NCBI GenBank assembly: GCA_022563195.1
Contig: JADFNV010000016.1
Location: forward strand, 1 to 64,000
Direction of reading: 5' to 3'
Length of the DNA stretch: 64,000 bases
From: Pseudomonadota bacterium
Lineage (GTDB): Bacteria > Pseudomonadota > Gammaproteobacteria > Steroidobacterales > Woeseiaceae
Both the position numbers and the translations under genes were made by a program. Each line of letters begins with the position of its first letter. Within the stretch, counting starts at the first letter, position 1. Shown piece by piece: positions 40,818 through 52,219 of this stretch. The notes below the pieces were generated by a model that had not been told where the DNA came from, did no database searches, and saw only the letters and a list, made by a program, of their open reading frames with translations.

Positions 40818-41477
40818 TCAGAACTTGTATACGAAACCGAGTGAAATTACCGGCCACGCCTTGAAATCACTCATCTCGTCTTCGAGCTGCTGGCGTTCCA
40901 CTTCGAGCATGGCCTGAAATCCAGCATCCTGCGCGAGCAGTCCGGAAGCCTCGAGCGTTACCTCGGGCTCACCCTGCCAGAGTACGCCCAGGTCGAAGTT
41001 CAAGCCGACCTTGCCTGCCACGGTAAAGTCGAAACCAATGCCAAGGTATGGCGAAGTACTGCCGAATGAAGTCACGCTTGTCAGCGTGCCAATGCCGGCA
41101 CTGGGATAGGTGACGCCACCAATATCGAGGTCAACACCATCGTCATTGGCCATTTGAAATTCGTTGCCGTTCGAGTAAACACCCGCCGTGATGCGCATGG
41201 GACTTATCGGAAAGTGGAAGTTGCCCGTCACGTAATAAGTGTCAAGCACCAGCGTGGCATCGTAGGGAATGCCGGCCCGTGACCCGTTATCTTCATAATC
41301 ATAAGAATTCGCACCGAGGCGCACGTCCAGGAACGGTAGTGGCTGCCAGCTGGCTTCGACGCCCAGTCCCAATGTGCCGACCTTGAAGCCGATTCCGAAG
41401 TCGTTATCGGCGTTCGCCATGCCCGATGCCAGGAGTGCCAGCACGAGAAAGCCAGCCTTGCTGTGAGAAATGTTCAT
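40818..41477 (-). CDS. Outer-membrane beta-barrel-like protein
   Basis: Signal peptide; alternating aromatic/hydrophobic strands, C-terminal ...ISLGFVYKF. Confidence 0.7.
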   Translation of the reverse strand: MNISHSKAGFLVLALLASGMANADNDFGIGFKVGTLGLGVEASWQPLPFLDVRLGANSYDYEDNGSRAGIPYDATLVLDTYYVTGNFHFPISPMRITAGVYSNGNEFQMANDDGVDLDIGGVTYPSAGIGTLTSVTSFGSTSPYLGIGFDFTVAGKVGLNFDLGVLWQGEPEVTLEASGLLAQDAGFQAMLEVERQQLEDEMSDFKAWPVISLGFVYKF

Positions 41478-41715
41478 AAATCACCCGTTTGCCCAAACGA
41501 TTGTATGTGCGTGTACGGTAAACGGCTGCATCATCGGATTCCGTGAGACGCATCACAGGGCACACAGATTGCATAAGTCGCAGCGCTTCGAGATTAGGTC
41601 AAATGTCAACTAAATACGGTGATTTGGCAGCTGCAGTTGGGCGCTGACGGCGTTACCGTGATATCGCGCAGACAGCGCGCCAAACCATTTTGACGTTCAA
41701 CAAGGAGGTTGAATC

Positions 41716-41901
41716 ATGCGGGAACTGACAATGCAAGAAATCGCCTACGTGGCAGGTGGCAACGGATCGTGTTCTGCCGAGGGCAATACCTACATCGGTA
41801 TCGCAGATACGAGTACCGTCGGCGAAGACATCATAAATATTTACGAAGGACTCGTCGCGGCGACATCGTACATCATTGAGCGCGTCGCCAACGCGTTCTG
41901 A
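41716..41901 (+). CDS. Double-glycine leader peptide (class II bacteriocin-like precursor)
   Basis: MRELTMQEIAYVAGG|NGSCSAEGNTYIGIADTSTVGEDIINIYEGLVAATSYIIERVANAF; strong RBS AAGGAGGTTGAATC. Confidence 0.72.
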   Translation: MRELTMQEIAYVAGGNGSCSAEGNTYIGIADTSTVGEDIINIYEGLVAATSYIIERVANAF

Positions 41902-42726
41902 TCAACTCTGGGTACGGGGTGTGTCGCGCACCCCGGCTCTTGTTAGCAGCCAGGCAATTGCCGCGCATGACACGATCAAGCCGACCAGGTAGGCAACACC
42001 CAGGCCGAGCATCGGCGTGTCGCTGATCGGCGGGTTCCAGGTTCCCTGCACGCAGCGCCAGTCAAACTGTATCAGTCCATCGTAGGTCGCGTGAGTGATG
42101 ATCGTCGTCCACAGGGTCCTCGTGTTGGCGAACTGAATGGCGAAAACGATGCCGAAGATGAATGCAAATAGCATCGAGGCCGGCGTATGGAAAGCCGCAA
42201 ACAGCAACGCCGAGACGATGATCGCGAACCAGCGCCCTCGATCCATGAGCGTCGACTGAATCAGGCCGCGATTGATGACCTCCTCGATGGCGGGGACGAG
42301 GCCGATCCAGACAAGCAAGCCGAGCAAGAAAACGTGGGCGGGTGGGCAGCCGAACGAGACGAACGGTCCAGCGATCGCTGCGGAGTCGCTGTTCGTCAAC
42401 AGTCCGAATGAAATCGAGCCCAGCAAATGACACCAATACGCGACCCGAGCCAGCACGCCGATCGCGATCGCGCTCAGTACAAGGCGCATGTTCAGGCGCC
42501 GAAAGCTGAACAGTTCGAGCAGGAAGGTTTTGTGTACCTTTAGTATCGGGTACAACATGCCGGCAAGCAGCAAGGGCACGACGAGATAGCTCAGGTCTTT
42601 GGCAAACGCTGTGTCGATTCCGCGCTCACGCAAGCTGATTTGTATCATCGAGCGTACGACTAGGACGAATGCCTGGATAATCAGGATTGCCGCAATCGGT
42701 GCACGAATTGACTGCAATGGCTGCAT
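41902..42726 (-). CDS. CPBP family intramembrane glutamic endopeptidase
   Basis: PAIEEVINRGLIQSTL (EExxxR) and LLFAAFHTPASMLFAFIFGIVFA motifs. Confidence 0.88.
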   Translation of the reverse strand: MQPLQSIRAPIAAILIIQAFVLVVRSMIQISLRERGIDTAFAKDLSYLVVPLLLAGMLYPILKVHKTFLLELFSFRRLNMRLVLSAIAIGVLARVAYWCHLLGSISFGLLTNSDSAAIAGPFVSFGCPPAHVFLLGLLVWIGLVPAIEEVINRGLIQSTLMDRGRWFAIIVSALLFAAFHTPASMLFAFIFGIVFAIQFANTRTLWTTIITHATYDGLIQFDWRCVQGTWNPPISDTPMLGLGVAYLVGLIVSCAAIAWLLTRAGVRDTPRTQS

Positions 42727-42813
42727 GGTTTCCCGTTGCGACAGGGCTGCACAGACTAGCGCCGGATAAATGTCGTCACGAGGCCAATAACGGCGCAGTT
42801 CACCAAGAAACGC

Positions 42814-44016
42814 TCAGACCAGCGTGGGTTCGATCATCTTGTCGCGGCCGTACTTGAGAAAAATTGCAGCACGAGCATCCGGGTCGATATTGATCTTGTC
42901 GAGATCGCCTTGTATGTGTGGCAATGTCAGCAGCCGCTTGTCCATGACGCGAAACCAGAGCCATGGCACGTACGCCAGAAGGTAGACACCAAAGTATCCG
43001 CTCGGCAACTCGGGCGCGCCGTCGATGTGTCGCAGAGACTGGAAGCGGCGCAATGGATGGGCGTGGTGATCGGAGTGCCGCTCGAGGTGCAGCAGTGTCA
43101 GGTTGCTGACGAGATGATTGCTGTTCCATGAGTGGTGAGGCTCGCAACGTTCGTACGCTCCGGCCGCAGCTTTTTGCCGCAGCAGACCATAGTGCTCGAT
43201 GTAATTGGCACTCGTCAGCTGCCACCAGGCGAATGGATGGTGGACGAGCAGGAAGGGAATCACGACCCAGCCGAACAAGACCAATAGCCCGATGTTCATG
43301 CCGGCTGTCAGTGCGTATGCCTGCAGGATCTGGTTATGCGGATGCCAGGCAGATTTGCCGCGGTTAACAAGGCGTTCTTTCTCGATTGCCCAGGCTTCTT
43401 TAAATGCGCCTGGCATCTCGCGCCGGGCGAATTTGTAAATACTCTCGCCCATGCGTGCACTCGCGGGGTCGCCTGGGGTCGATACATTGCGGTGATGACC
43501 TCGATTGTGATCAATCGTGAAATGACCGTAGGCGGGCACAGCAAGAGCGATCATTGCCAGGCACTTTTCGAGCCGCGAATTTTTATGTCCCAGTTCATGT
43601 CCGGTGTTAATTGCCAGACCCGACGCGAGACCGGTGCTGAGTGCCAGACCAAGTATTCCCCACCCGCTCAATGCTTGCGTGGCGGCGTACCCCGCGGCAC
43701 CAAACAAGGCGATGACATGCAGCGGCACGATACTGTAAGTCAACCAGCGGTAGTATCGATCCTGGTCCAATTGCATGACGACTTCATCAGGTGGATTGCT
43801 GCGATCCTCGCCTACGGCCCATTCGAGAATTGGCGAAAACCCGTAGGTCATCAACAGAGGAAACCAGATCCACAGTTCATTGCCCGTCATCATCAAAAGC
43901 GCGATGCCGATGAACGGTTGCAGCGGGTACAGCGCTGACATCGCCCAAAGCCAACGCTTGCGATCGATGTAGTGTGTGACCTCGCCGCTTGGCAAGGTCG
44001 CCGTGTAGACTTTCAT
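42814..44016 (-). CDS. alkB: Alkane 1-monooxygenase (AlkB-type)
   Basis: NTGHELGHK, DHNRGHHRNVSTPGDPASAR, NYIEHYGLLRQ, LERHSDHHAHPLRRFQ His boxes. Confidence 0.93.
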   Translation of the reverse strand: MKVYTATLPSGEVTHYIDRKRWLWAMSALYPLQPFIGIALLMMTGNELWIWFPLLMTYGFSPILEWAVGEDRSNPPDEVVMQLDQDRYYRWLTYSIVPLHVIALFGAAGYAATQALSGWGILGLALSTGLASGLAINTGHELGHKNSRLEKCLAMIALAVPAYGHFTIDHNRGHHRNVSTPGDPASARMGESIYKFARREMPGAFKEAWAIEKERLVNRGKSAWHPHNQILQAYALTAGMNIGLLVLFGWVVIPFLLVHHPFAWWQLTSANYIEHYGLLRQKAAAGAYERCEPHHSWNSNHLVSNLTLLHLERHSDHHAHPLRRFQSLRHIDGAPELPSGYFGVYLLAYVPWLWFRVMDKRLLTLPHIQGDLDKINIDPDARAAIFLKYGRDKMIEPTLV

Positions 44017-44387
44017 CTCAAGTGCCCTGGGTTTTGCGGCCGGTTGTCGCTTATGTGAATTATCGCTCTTTCAGGCAACGCGCTTCAATCGGCCTGCAAC
44101 CCTTTCAGTGACATGCGGATGTCGGAAAGTTATACAGTTTGGTGTGAGAGTGACGTTCACATTTTGAGAATAATGCGTTAAATCAATAAGTTCGAAAATT
44201 GCTACAGTTATTGCTGGCGCACTGATGTTGGGCGGCTTCGATTGATTGGCCCTGGCGCATATTTGTATTGGCCAAGCGGGTTGCAGACCCGGTAGAATAG
44301 CAGAACTCGCCGTACCCGCTATGGCGAGATGCCTTGGGGATATTTTCGACGGCGGTGCGGTCTTAACAAGAAGAACAAGGGAGTTCG

Positions 44388-44855
44388 ATGCGAATGGAAT
44401 TGAGTGAGGCTGTAGTCGACAAGAGGGCGGAAGAAGATCGGCGAGCGTTTTCATGGCGGACGGTTTTCTTCGGCTTCACGCGTTCCCGGCGACACAGCCC
44501 GCGTCGCGAGGACGAACCCGAGGTTATATTTCTGGATTGGCATCATCCCTGGCTGTTCTTTCTCGCGGTCGGGACGATGCTCATGAGTTCTCTGGATGCT
44601 TTCATGACGCTGCAATTGCTGGATCGCGGTATGGTTGAAATAAATCCAGTCATGGCGGCCCTGCTGGGCCAGGGAACAACTACATTTGCTGTTAGCAAGA
44701 TGGCTATGACCGGAACGGGCATCCTCGCCCTGGTGTTTCTCGCCAAGGCACGTTTCCTCAATCGTTTTCGCACCGGCCTGTTCCTGACCCTGTTTTTCAG
44801 TATGTACGCCTGCCTGGTTTGCTACCAATTCGTGAATCTGATCAACACCATGTAG
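44388..44855 (+). CDS. DUF5658-like membrane protein
   Basis: MSSLDAFMTLQLLDRGMVEINPVMAALLGQG; three TM segments. Confidence 0.7.
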   Translation: MRMELSEAVVDKRAEEDRRAFSWRTVFFGFTRSRRHSPRREDEPEVIFLDWHHPWLFFLAVGTMLMSSLDAFMTLQLLDRGMVEINPVMAALLGQGTTTFAVSKMAMTGTGILALVFLAKARFLNRFRTGLFLTLFFSMYACLVCYQFVNLINTM

Positions 44856-44968
44856 CGACTGTCGCATTCCTAATATCAGTGGCTTGGGCTAAACTAGTGC
44901 CCTAGTTGCGCGCGGTGCCTGTAGCATCCCAGAGTAAGAACTGCGTGCCCCTGATAGTCTGACGTTTA

Positions 44969-47848
44969 ATGAGCGAATCCCTGAAGGAACAATACGCTTC
45001 GACACCGTTGTTCGGTGCCAATGCCGGCGCCGTTGAAGCAATTTACGAGCGATTCCTCGGTGATCCTGCGTCTGTGCCCGATGGCTGGCGCGACTATTTC
45101 GCGTCGCTTGGTGACGCCGAAACGGAAATCGTCCATTCGACGATTCGCGACGAGTTGCTGGCGGAAGCGCGCAGCCGTCGCCGCGTACGTGGCGGCAAGC
45201 CGTCGGGGAGTCGAGCCGCGGTCTCGTCGCGAGAAAAGCAGGGATTGGTATCGCGGTTAATCCAGACTTACAGTCTGCGCGGCCATCAGATTGCCGACAT
45301 CGATCCGCTTGGACTGATGGAGCGTCCTGTTCCAGGCGTTCTCAAGCTCGGCTACATGGGATTGACCGAGGCTGACATGGACACCGAGTTCTACACGGGC
45401 GGTCTTGAACGCACGGGTCTTGAGCGCATGAAGCTGCGCGACATTCTCGCGCTGTTACGATCAATTTACTGCGGTACGGTGGGTGCCGAATTTGCACATG
45501 TCTCGCGTGCCCGGGAGCGAATCTGGCTACGCAAGCGATTCGAAGTGGGTGTCGCGGCCGATTCCCTGACGAGTGAGGAACGTCTGTGGATACTCGATCA
45601 ATTGACGAGCGCAGAGGGTATTGAGCGGTATCTGCACACGCGCTACGTCGGGCAGAAGCGATTCTCGCTCGAGGGCTGTGAAAGCCTGATTCCCATGCTC
45701 GACGACCTTATCCAGCAGGGTGGTGTGGCGGGCATTCGTGAAATCGTGATCGGCATGGCACACCGCGGTCGCATTAACGTGCTCGTCAACGTGCTTGGCA
45801 AATCGCCCGAAGAGCTTTTCGAGGAATTCGAGGGAAATTATGACGTAGACGAGCTCAGTGGCTCGGGAGATGTCAAATACCACAAGGGTTTCTCGGCGGA
45901 CATGAAGACGGCTGGGGGCAATGTGCATATTGCATTGGCGTTTAATCCGTCGCACCTGGAAATTGTCAATCCCGTGGTCGAGGGATCGGTGCGTGCGCGA
46001 CAGCAACGTCGTGGGGATACCGAGCGCGAAGAAGTACTGCCCGTCCTGTTGCATGGCGATGCATCTTTCTCGGGGCAAGGTGTTGTTACAGAGACATTTC
46101 AGATGTCACAGACCAATGGCTTTCGAACCGGCGGAACCATTCACATCGTTATCAACAATCAAATCGGCTTTACGACAAGTCGGCCATCGGATGCACGCTC
46201 GACCGTCTATTGCAGCGACGTCGCCAAGATGATCGAGGCGCCGGTTTTTCATGTCAATGGCGACGACCCTGAAGCGGCATTGTTCGTCACGCGATTGGCG
46301 TTGCAATATCGCCAGAAATTCAAGAAAGACATCGTCATCGATCTCGTCGGCTACCGCCGCCATGGACACAATGAGGCCGACGAGCCTGCTGCGACACAGC
46401 CGATCATGTACGGTCGGATTCGCAATCACAAAACAACGCGCCAGCTGTATGCTGACAAACTGGTCAGCAAACAACTCATCACAGCAGAGGGAGTTGAAAA
46501 CCTGCAGGAATCCTATCGCGACCGACTTGATCGTGGCGAACCCGTGCCCAGTTCTTCGCTTGGCATGATCGGGGACGAATTCACCGTCGATTGGCGTCCG
46601 TTTCTGGGCGCCAAATGGGATGAGGCCGTCGACACGACGATCAGTCCCGCCACGGTCGCGGAATTGGGTTCATCATTGACGACGATTCCCCCCGACATAA
46701 AAGTGCACGGCCGGGTGCAACGCATAATGGACGAACGAGTGCGCATGGCCGCCGGCGATGCCGACATGGACTGGGGCTTCGCAGAAACGATAGCCTACGC
46801 GTCGCTGATCCGTGACGGCTATGACTGCAGGCTCGTCGGCCAGGATTGCGGTCGTGGGACCTTCTTTCATCGGCATGCCGTACTGCACAACCAACTCAAT
46901 AACCGCGAGTACACACCGCTAAGTCATCTCGTCGATAGACCGGACGCGTTTCGCGTCATTGATTCGCTGTTATCCGAAGAAGCCGTACTCGGTTTCGAAT
47001 ATGGCTACGCGACGACCGAGCCCAACACACTGGTCATCTGGGAAGGGCAGTTTGGTGACTTCGTCAATGGTGCACAGGTTGTCATCGATCAGTTTATTAG
47101 CTCGGGCGATGCGAAATGGGGGCGCTTGTGCGGTCTGACGTTGTTCCTGCCGCATGGATACGAAGGGCAGGGTCCCGAGCACTCGTCTGCACGACTTGAA
47201 CGATTCCTGCAGCTTTGCGCCGAACACAATATGCAGGTTTGCGTGCCATCGACGCCGGCACAGATGTTTCATATGCTCAGGCGCCAGATGCTGCGGTCGT
47301 TCCGCAAACCGCTGATCGTCCTGACACCGAAGAGTTTGTTACGTCACAAAATGTCCGTATCACCACTGACGTCCCTGTCTGCCGGTGAGTTCGAGCTGAT
47401 TATTCCTGATACCGAACAGGTTGATGTCAAGAAAACACGGCGCCTGGTGTTTTGCAGTGGCAAGGTTTACTACGATTTGCACGAGACGCGGCTGGTACGC
47501 GGCGTCGACGACGTTGCGCTAATTCGTATTGAGCAGCTGTATCCGTTTCCGATCGACGCCTATGCGGCACTACTCAAGAAGTACGCGGACGTAGACGATA
47601 TTGTCTGGTGTCAGGAAGAACCGCAAAATCAGGGAGCCTGGTACCAGATTCGGCATCGTCTGCAAAAGCCACTCAAGGATCACCAGCAACTTTATTACGC
47701 CGGCCGTCCGAGCGCTGCAGCACCGGCGGGTGGCATCTATAAAATTCACTTGCAGCAACAGCAGGCACTTGTTGAAGCTGCATTGAACATCGAAATTAAA
47801 GCGAGTAAGTCTGCTAAACCCAGAAACACCAAACGGAAGCCCAAATGA
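44969..47848 (+). CDS. sucA: 2-oxoglutarate dehydrogenase E1
   Basis: 959 aa; [39 protein letters not shown]-like, [10 protein letters not shown]. Confidence 0.97.
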   Translation: MSESLKEQYASTPLFGANAGAVEAIYERFLGDPASVPDGWRDYFASLGDAETEIVHSTIRDELLAEARSRRRVRGGKPSGSRAAVSSREKQGLVSRLIQTYSLRGHQIADIDPLGLMERPVPGVLKLGYMGLTEADMDTEFYTGGLERTGLERMKLRDILALLRSIYCGTVGAEFAHVSRARERIWLRKRFEVGVAADSLTSEERLWILDQLTSAEGIERYLHTRYVGQKRFSLEGCESLIPMLDDLIQQGGVAGIREIVIGMAHRGRINVLVNVLGKSPEELFEEFEGNYDVDELSGSGDVKYHKGFSADMKTAGGNVHIALAFNPSHLEIVNPVVEGSVRARQQRRGDTEREEVLPVLLHGDASFSGQGVVTETFQMSQTNGFRTGGTIHIVINNQIGFTTSRPSDARSTVYCSDVAKMIEAPVFHVNGDDPEAALFVTRLALQYRQKFKKDIVIDLVGYRRHGHNEADEPAATQPIMYGRIRNHKTTRQLYADKLVSKQLITAEGVENLQESYRDRLDRGEPVPSSSLGMIGDEFTVDWRPFLGAKWDEAVDTTISPATVAELGSSLTTIPPDIKVHGRVQRIMDERVRMAAGDADMDWGFAETIAYASLIRDGYDCRLVGQDCGRGTFFHRHAVLHNQLNNREYTPLSHLVDRPDAFRVIDSLLSEEAVLGFEYGYATTEPNTLVIWEGQFGDFVNGAQVVIDQFISSGDAKWGRLCGLTLFLPHGYEGQGPEHSSARLERFLQLCAEHNMQVCVPSTPAQMFHMLRRQMLRSFRKPLIVLTPKSLLRHKMSVSPLTSLSAGEFELIIPDTEQVDVKKTRRLVFCSGKVYYDLHETRLVRGVDDVALIRIEQLYPFPIDAYAALLKKYADVDDIVWCQEEPQNQGAWYQIRHRLQKPLKDHQQLYYAGRPSAAAPAGGIYKIHLQQQQALVEAALNIEIKASKSAKPRNTKRKPK

Positions 47849-49065
47849 ATATTGAGATCAAGGTTCCGCAACTACCAGAGTCGGTCAGCGACGCAACGCT
47901 GATCGCCTGGCACAAGAAGGCGGGTGATTCGGTCGAACGTGATGAAAATCTCGTGGATCTGGAAACGGACAAGGTCGTTCTCGAGGTTCCCGCTCCGGCG
48001 ACGGGCATCTTGCAAGAGATCAAGATCAGCGACGGGACGACGGTCGTGGCCGGCGACTTGCTGGCGCTGCTCGAAGAAGGCGAGGTGGCTGCCAATGCTC
48101 CAGCAGTGCCGGCTGCAGAGCCTGATGCGAAGCCGGAGCAACAGCCTGCGGCGCAGAACAAGGGACCTGTGAAGACCAGCCCCGCGGTGCGGCGCCTGCT
48201 CGAAGAGCATGATCTCGACGCAACGATGGTCATCGGGACGGGCAAGGACGGTCGCATAACGAAAGCGGATGTCATGGGCTTTCTCAAATCGGACGATAGC
48301 GGCAACGTGACACCCGGCGATCCTGTTCCCGCCGTAATTGATGGCGGCGAAGTCCTTGCGTTGGAACGTAAGGAACAAAGGGTGCCGATGACGCGTCTGC
48401 GCGCGCGAATCGCAGAGCGTCTGGTCAATGCGCAGCACACGGCGGCAATGTTGACCACATTTAACGAGGTAGACCTGACTGAAGTGATGGCACTGCGCAC
48501 AAAGTATCGCGACTCATTCGAAAAAGAGCATGGCGTGCGCCTCGGATTCATGTCGTTCTTTGCCAAGTCATCTGCGGAAGCGCTGAAGAAATTTCCGGTC
48601 GTCAATGCGTCAGTCGATGGCAATGACATCATCTACCACAACTACTATGACATCGGCATCGCCGTATCCACTGAGCGTGGACTGATGGTGCCCGTGCTTC
48701 GCGATGTTGATCAAATGAGCTTTGCGGAATTTGAAAGCGAGCTCGGGGCCGTGGCCAGGAAGGCGCAGGACGGCACGATAGGCATGGATGAACTTACAGG
48801 TGGCACGTTCACTATAACGAATGGGGGCGTCTTTGGATCGATGATGTCGACCCCGATACTCAACCAGCCGCAAAGCGCAATACTGGGCATGCACGCGATT
48901 CAGAAACGGCCAATGGTCGTCGATGACGAAATTGTCGTGCGCCCAATGATGTACATTGCATTGACGTATGATCACCGCATCGTCGACGGCAAGGACTCTG
49001 TGCAATTTCTCGTAGCGATTAAACAACTGCTCGAGGATCCAAGCCGATTGTTGCTACAGATCTGA
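47845..49065 (+). CDS. sucB: Dihydrolipoyl succinyltransferase E2
   Basis: Lipoyl domain [14 protein letters not shown]; catalytic [15 protein letters not shown]. Confidence 0.97.
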   Translation: MNIEIKVPQLPESVSDATLIAWHKKAGDSVERDENLVDLETDKVVLEVPAPATGILQEIKISDGTTVVAGDLLALLEEGEVAANAPAVPAAEPDAKPEQQPAAQNKGPVKTSPAVRRLLEEHDLDATMVIGTGKDGRITKADVMGFLKSDDSGNVTPGDPVPAVIDGGEVLALERKEQRVPMTRLRARIAERLVNAQHTAAMLTTFNEVDLTEVMALRTKYRDSFEKEHGVRLGFMSFFAKSSAEALKKFPVVNASVDGNDIIYHNYYDIGIAVSTERGLMVPVLRDVDQMSFAEFESELGAVARKAQDGTIGMDELTGGTFTITNGGVFGSMMSTPILNQPQSAILGMHAIQKRPMVVDDEIVVRPMMYIALTYDHRIVDGKDSVQFLVAIKQLLEDPSRLLLQI

Positions 49066-49093
49066 TTACGAAGCCAAAAGCATAAGCAGGACA

Positions 49094-50521
49094 ATGAGCA
49101 AGAGTTACGATGTAGTGGTTATCGGCGCGGGACCGGCGGGTTACATCGCTGCAATTCGCGTTGCGCAGCATGGCATGAAGGTTGCGTGTATTGATGAATG
49201 GAAAAACAAAGACGGCAAGAATGCCTTCGGTGGCACCTGCCTGAATGCGGGTTGCATACCTTCAAAAGCGCTGCTCGAGTCCTCGGAGCTGTACCACCGC
49301 GCACAACATGAGTTCAAGAAACACGGCATAAGGACTGGCGATGTCAGTATGGACGTCGCGACCATGCAAAAACGCCGTGCCAGTATTGTACGACAGCTGA
49401 CTGGTGGCATTGCCGGGCTGTTAAAAGCCAACAAGGTTGACGGGCTTGTCGGACACGGACGGTTGCTGGCGGGCAAGAAAGTCGAGTTTACGCCGATCGA
49501 CGGTGGTCCGGAGATCATCGATGCTGACGCTGTCATCCTTGCGCCAGGATCGACGCCGATTGAGCTGTCTATCGCACCATTTGATGGCGATCGCATCGTC
49601 GACTCCTGGGATGCGCTCGAATTTGACGTTGTTCCTCCTCGACTTGGGGTTGTCGGCGCGGGGATCATAGGATTGGAGCTGGGTAGTGTCTGGGCTCGGC
49701 TCGGCGCGACGGTCATCGTGATTGAGGCTATGGACGAATTCCTGTTCATGGCAGACCGCGATGTTGCTGCAGTGGCTGCCAGAGAATTCGAGAAACAGGG
49801 CCTGGACATTCGCCTGGGCGCGAAGCTGACAGCAGCCAGGGTCAGCAAGACTGCAGTCATCGCAGACTACGACGGTGCTGACGGACCGCAGTCCATTGAA
49901 GTCGACAAGCTGATCGTTGCCGTCGGGCGCAGACCCTTTACCGATGGTTTGGTTGCCAGTGACTCGGGAATACAGTTTGACGAGAATGGCTTTATTGCGG
50001 TGGACGACGAGTGCCGGACGCGCGTTAAAGGCGTATTTGCAATTGGCGACTGTGTGCGCGGACCGATGCTCGCTCATAAGGGATCGGAAGAGGGCGTCAT
50101 GGCGGCCGACCTCATCGCTGGCGAGACATCTGGCGTCAACTACAACGTCGTGCCCTCTGTAATTTACACGGCGCCCGAAATTGCCTGGGTCGGTTTGAAT
50201 GAAGAGCAGGTCAAAGAAAGCGGCCGCCCATACAAGACTGGCTCGTTTCCGTTCGCCGCAAGCGGACGGGCCAAAGCCATGGAACAGACGAGTGGTATGG
50301 TCAAGATTATTGCCGCGACCGATGACGACGAGATTCTTGGCGTACATATCATCGGGCCAATGGCCGGTGAACTGATCTCTGAAGCAGTGCTCGCCATGGA
50401 GTTCTCGGCGAGTACCGAGGACATCCAGCGCACGATCCATGCTCATCCCAGTCTTGCCGAGGCCGTTCACGAGGCGGCGCTCGCCGTCGACAATCGGGCG
50501 TTAAACTTCATCAATCGTTAG
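49094..50521 (+). CDS. lpdA: Dihydrolipoyl dehydrogenase
   Basis: GGTCLNAGCIPSKALL, GVFAIGDCVRGPMLAHKGSEEG, HAHPSLAEAVHEA. Confidence 0.97.
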   Translation: MSKSYDVVVIGAGPAGYIAAIRVAQHGMKVACIDEWKNKDGKNAFGGTCLNAGCIPSKALLESSELYHRAQHEFKKHGIRTGDVSMDVATMQKRRASIVRQLTGGIAGLLKANKVDGLVGHGRLLAGKKVEFTPIDGGPEIIDADAVILAPGSTPIELSIAPFDGDRIVDSWDALEFDVVPPRLGVVGAGIIGLELGSVWARLGATVIVIEAMDEFLFMADRDVAAVAAREFEKQGLDIRLGAKLTAARVSKTAVIADYDGADGPQSIEVDKLIVAVGRRPFTDGLVASDSGIQFDENGFIAVDDECRTRVKGVFAIGDCVRGPMLAHKGSEEGVMAADLIAGETSGVNYNVVPSVIYTAPEIAWVGLNEEQVKESGRPYKTGSFPFAASGRAKAMEQTSGMVKIIAATDDDEILGVHIIGPMAGELISEAVLAMEFSASTEDIQRTIHAHPSLAEAVHEAALAVDNRALNFINR

Positions 50522-50529
50522 CAAATGGC

Positions 50530-50605
50530 ACCAGCCTGTTGGAGCCTGCTGTTGGAGCCCGCTCCCGTCAAGCGGGATCGAGACATGCGGGCGATTCCCC
50601 GGTCG
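50530..50605. repeat. REP-like GC-rich inverted repeat between convergent genes
   Basis: CTGTTGGAGCCTGCTGTTGGAGCCCGCTCCCGTCAAGCGGGATCGAGACATGCGGGCGATTCCCC; nested GCCCGCT/AGCGGG/GCGGGCGA. Confidence 0.45.
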
Positions 50606-50611
50606 CGGGCG

Positions 50612-52180
50612 CTAATCGCCGTTGCGTTTGGTCCAGAAGTCGGCGTTCTTGATGCCCAGCGCCTCGGGATCGAAGCTGTACTCTGTTACACCGGCCTTGC
50701 GCTGTGCTTCGTAGTCTTTGAGCGCCTTGATCGCAGGCCGGCTCATGAAGAACAGGATTAGAATAGCAATGATATTGAGCCACGCCATCAGGCCGACGCC
50801 GATATCACCGAGTCCCCAGGCAAGATCCGCCGTACGAACTGTACCGTAGAAAACCGATCCCATTAATACGAACTTGAGAATTGTCAGCTCACCCGGAAAC
50901 CTGAACGTGCGCCGAATGTAGGCGACGTTGGTTTCGGCGATATAGTAGTAAGCGAGTAGTGTTGTGAACGCGAAAAAGAACAGCGCGATCGCGACGAATG
51001 TCTTGCCGAATCCGCCCATGACACTTTCGAGTGCCAATTGCGTAAATGCCGGGCTGTTGGCCTGAATGTCTGACGCAAGCAAGCCTCCGCTTACGGCCGC
51101 CTCGACCCCGGTTACGTAGTATTGATTGGTGATCAGGATCATAAAGGCCGTGGCAGAGCAGACAAACAAGGTATCGATGTAAACTGAGAACGCCTGCACG
51201 AGACCTTGTTGCGCAGGGTGTTGCACTTCGGCAGCGGCGGCCGCATGCGGGCCGCTGCCCTGACCGGCTTCATTCGAATAGACGCCGCGTTTAACGCCCC
51301 AGCCGATCGCGGCACCCATTCCCGCCATCGGAGTGAATGCGTCCGTGACGATCATCGCAAGGATTCCCGGAAGGTCTGAAATGTGCATCGCTACGACAAC
51401 GATGGCCATGACGATGTAGCCCAGTGCCATTACGGGCACGACGACCTGCGTGAAATGTGCGATGCGTTTTACGCCACCGAAGATGATGATGCCGAGAATT
51501 GCGACGATAATGACGGCAGCCATGAGTTTCGTGTAGCTGATCGTGCCAAAAAATGTGTCAACTGTGTTTTGACCGCCAAATGCGAGTTCTGCAGCATTGC
51601 CGATGCTATTGGACTGCACTCCGGGCAGCAAAACGCCGACCGCGATAATCGTCGTGATTGCGAAAATCCACGCATACCACTTCTGGCCCATCGCCTTTTC
51701 AATGTAGTAGGCCGGTCCGCCACGAAACTGGCCTTCGTCTTCCTCTTTGTATATCTGGCCAAGCGTCGATTCGATGTAAGCGGTGGACGCGCCGAGAAAC
51801 GCTACGACCCACATCCAGAAAACAGCGCCGGGACCACCGAATCCGATTGCTGCCGCAACACCCGCGATATTGCCGGTACCGACGCGTCCGGAAAGCGACA
51901 CAGCCAATGCCTGAAAGGAGGAAATACCCCGTTCTGACTCTTTGCTCGAGAAAAGCAGGCGAATCATTTCGCGAAACAGGCGCACCTGGACAAAACGAGT
52001 CATTACCGAAAAGAACAGGCCGGTACCAAGGCACAGGAAGATCAATGCCTGGCTCCACACGATGCCATTTAAAGTATTAACCATTTCCTGCATGCCGGTT
52101 CCTCTTATTGTTCTCGGCGCTGGGCCACTCGGATAGTAACTGAAAATTATGACCGAGGGTCCACGCATATGGGGATTCAC
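50612..52180 (-). CDS. Alanine/glycine:cation symporter family protein
   Basis: SGRVGTGNIAGVAAAIGFGGPGAVFWMW, KRGVYSNEAGQGSGPHAAAAAEV. Confidence 0.93.
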   Translation of the reverse strand: MNPHMRGPSVIIFSYYPSGPAPRTIRGTGMQEMVNTLNGIVWSQALIFLCLGTGLFFSVMTRFVQVRLFREMIRLLFSSKESERGISSFQALAVSLSGRVGTGNIAGVAAAIGFGGPGAVFWMWVVAFLGASTAYIESTLGQIYKEEDEGQFRGGPAYYIEKAMGQKWYAWIFAITTIIAVGVLLPGVQSNSIGNAAELAFGGQNTVDTFFGTISYTKLMAAVIIVAILGIIIFGGVKRIAHFTQVVVPVMALGYIVMAIVVVAMHISDLPGILAMIVTDAFTPMAGMGAAIGWGVKRGVYSNEAGQGSGPHAAAAAEVQHPAQQGLVQAFSVYIDTLFVCSATAFMILITNQYYVTGVEAAVSGGLLASDIQANSPAFTQLALESVMGGFGKTFVAIALFFFAFTTLLAYYYIAETNVAYIRRTFRFPGELTILKFVLMGSVFYGTVRTADLAWGLGDIGVGLMAWLNIIAILILFFMSRPAIKALKDYEAQRKAGVTEYSFDPEALGIKNADFWTKRNGD

Positions 52181-52219
52181 AAGACTGTAGATTGACAGGT
52201 GCGCAAAGTGAACGCGTGT

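Noticed and set aside
49421-50470. 349-aa minus-strand ORF
   Set aside because: Antisense to lpdA.
44969-50521. sucAB-lpdA as unusual
   Set aside because: Normal 2-oxoglutarate dehydrogenase operon.
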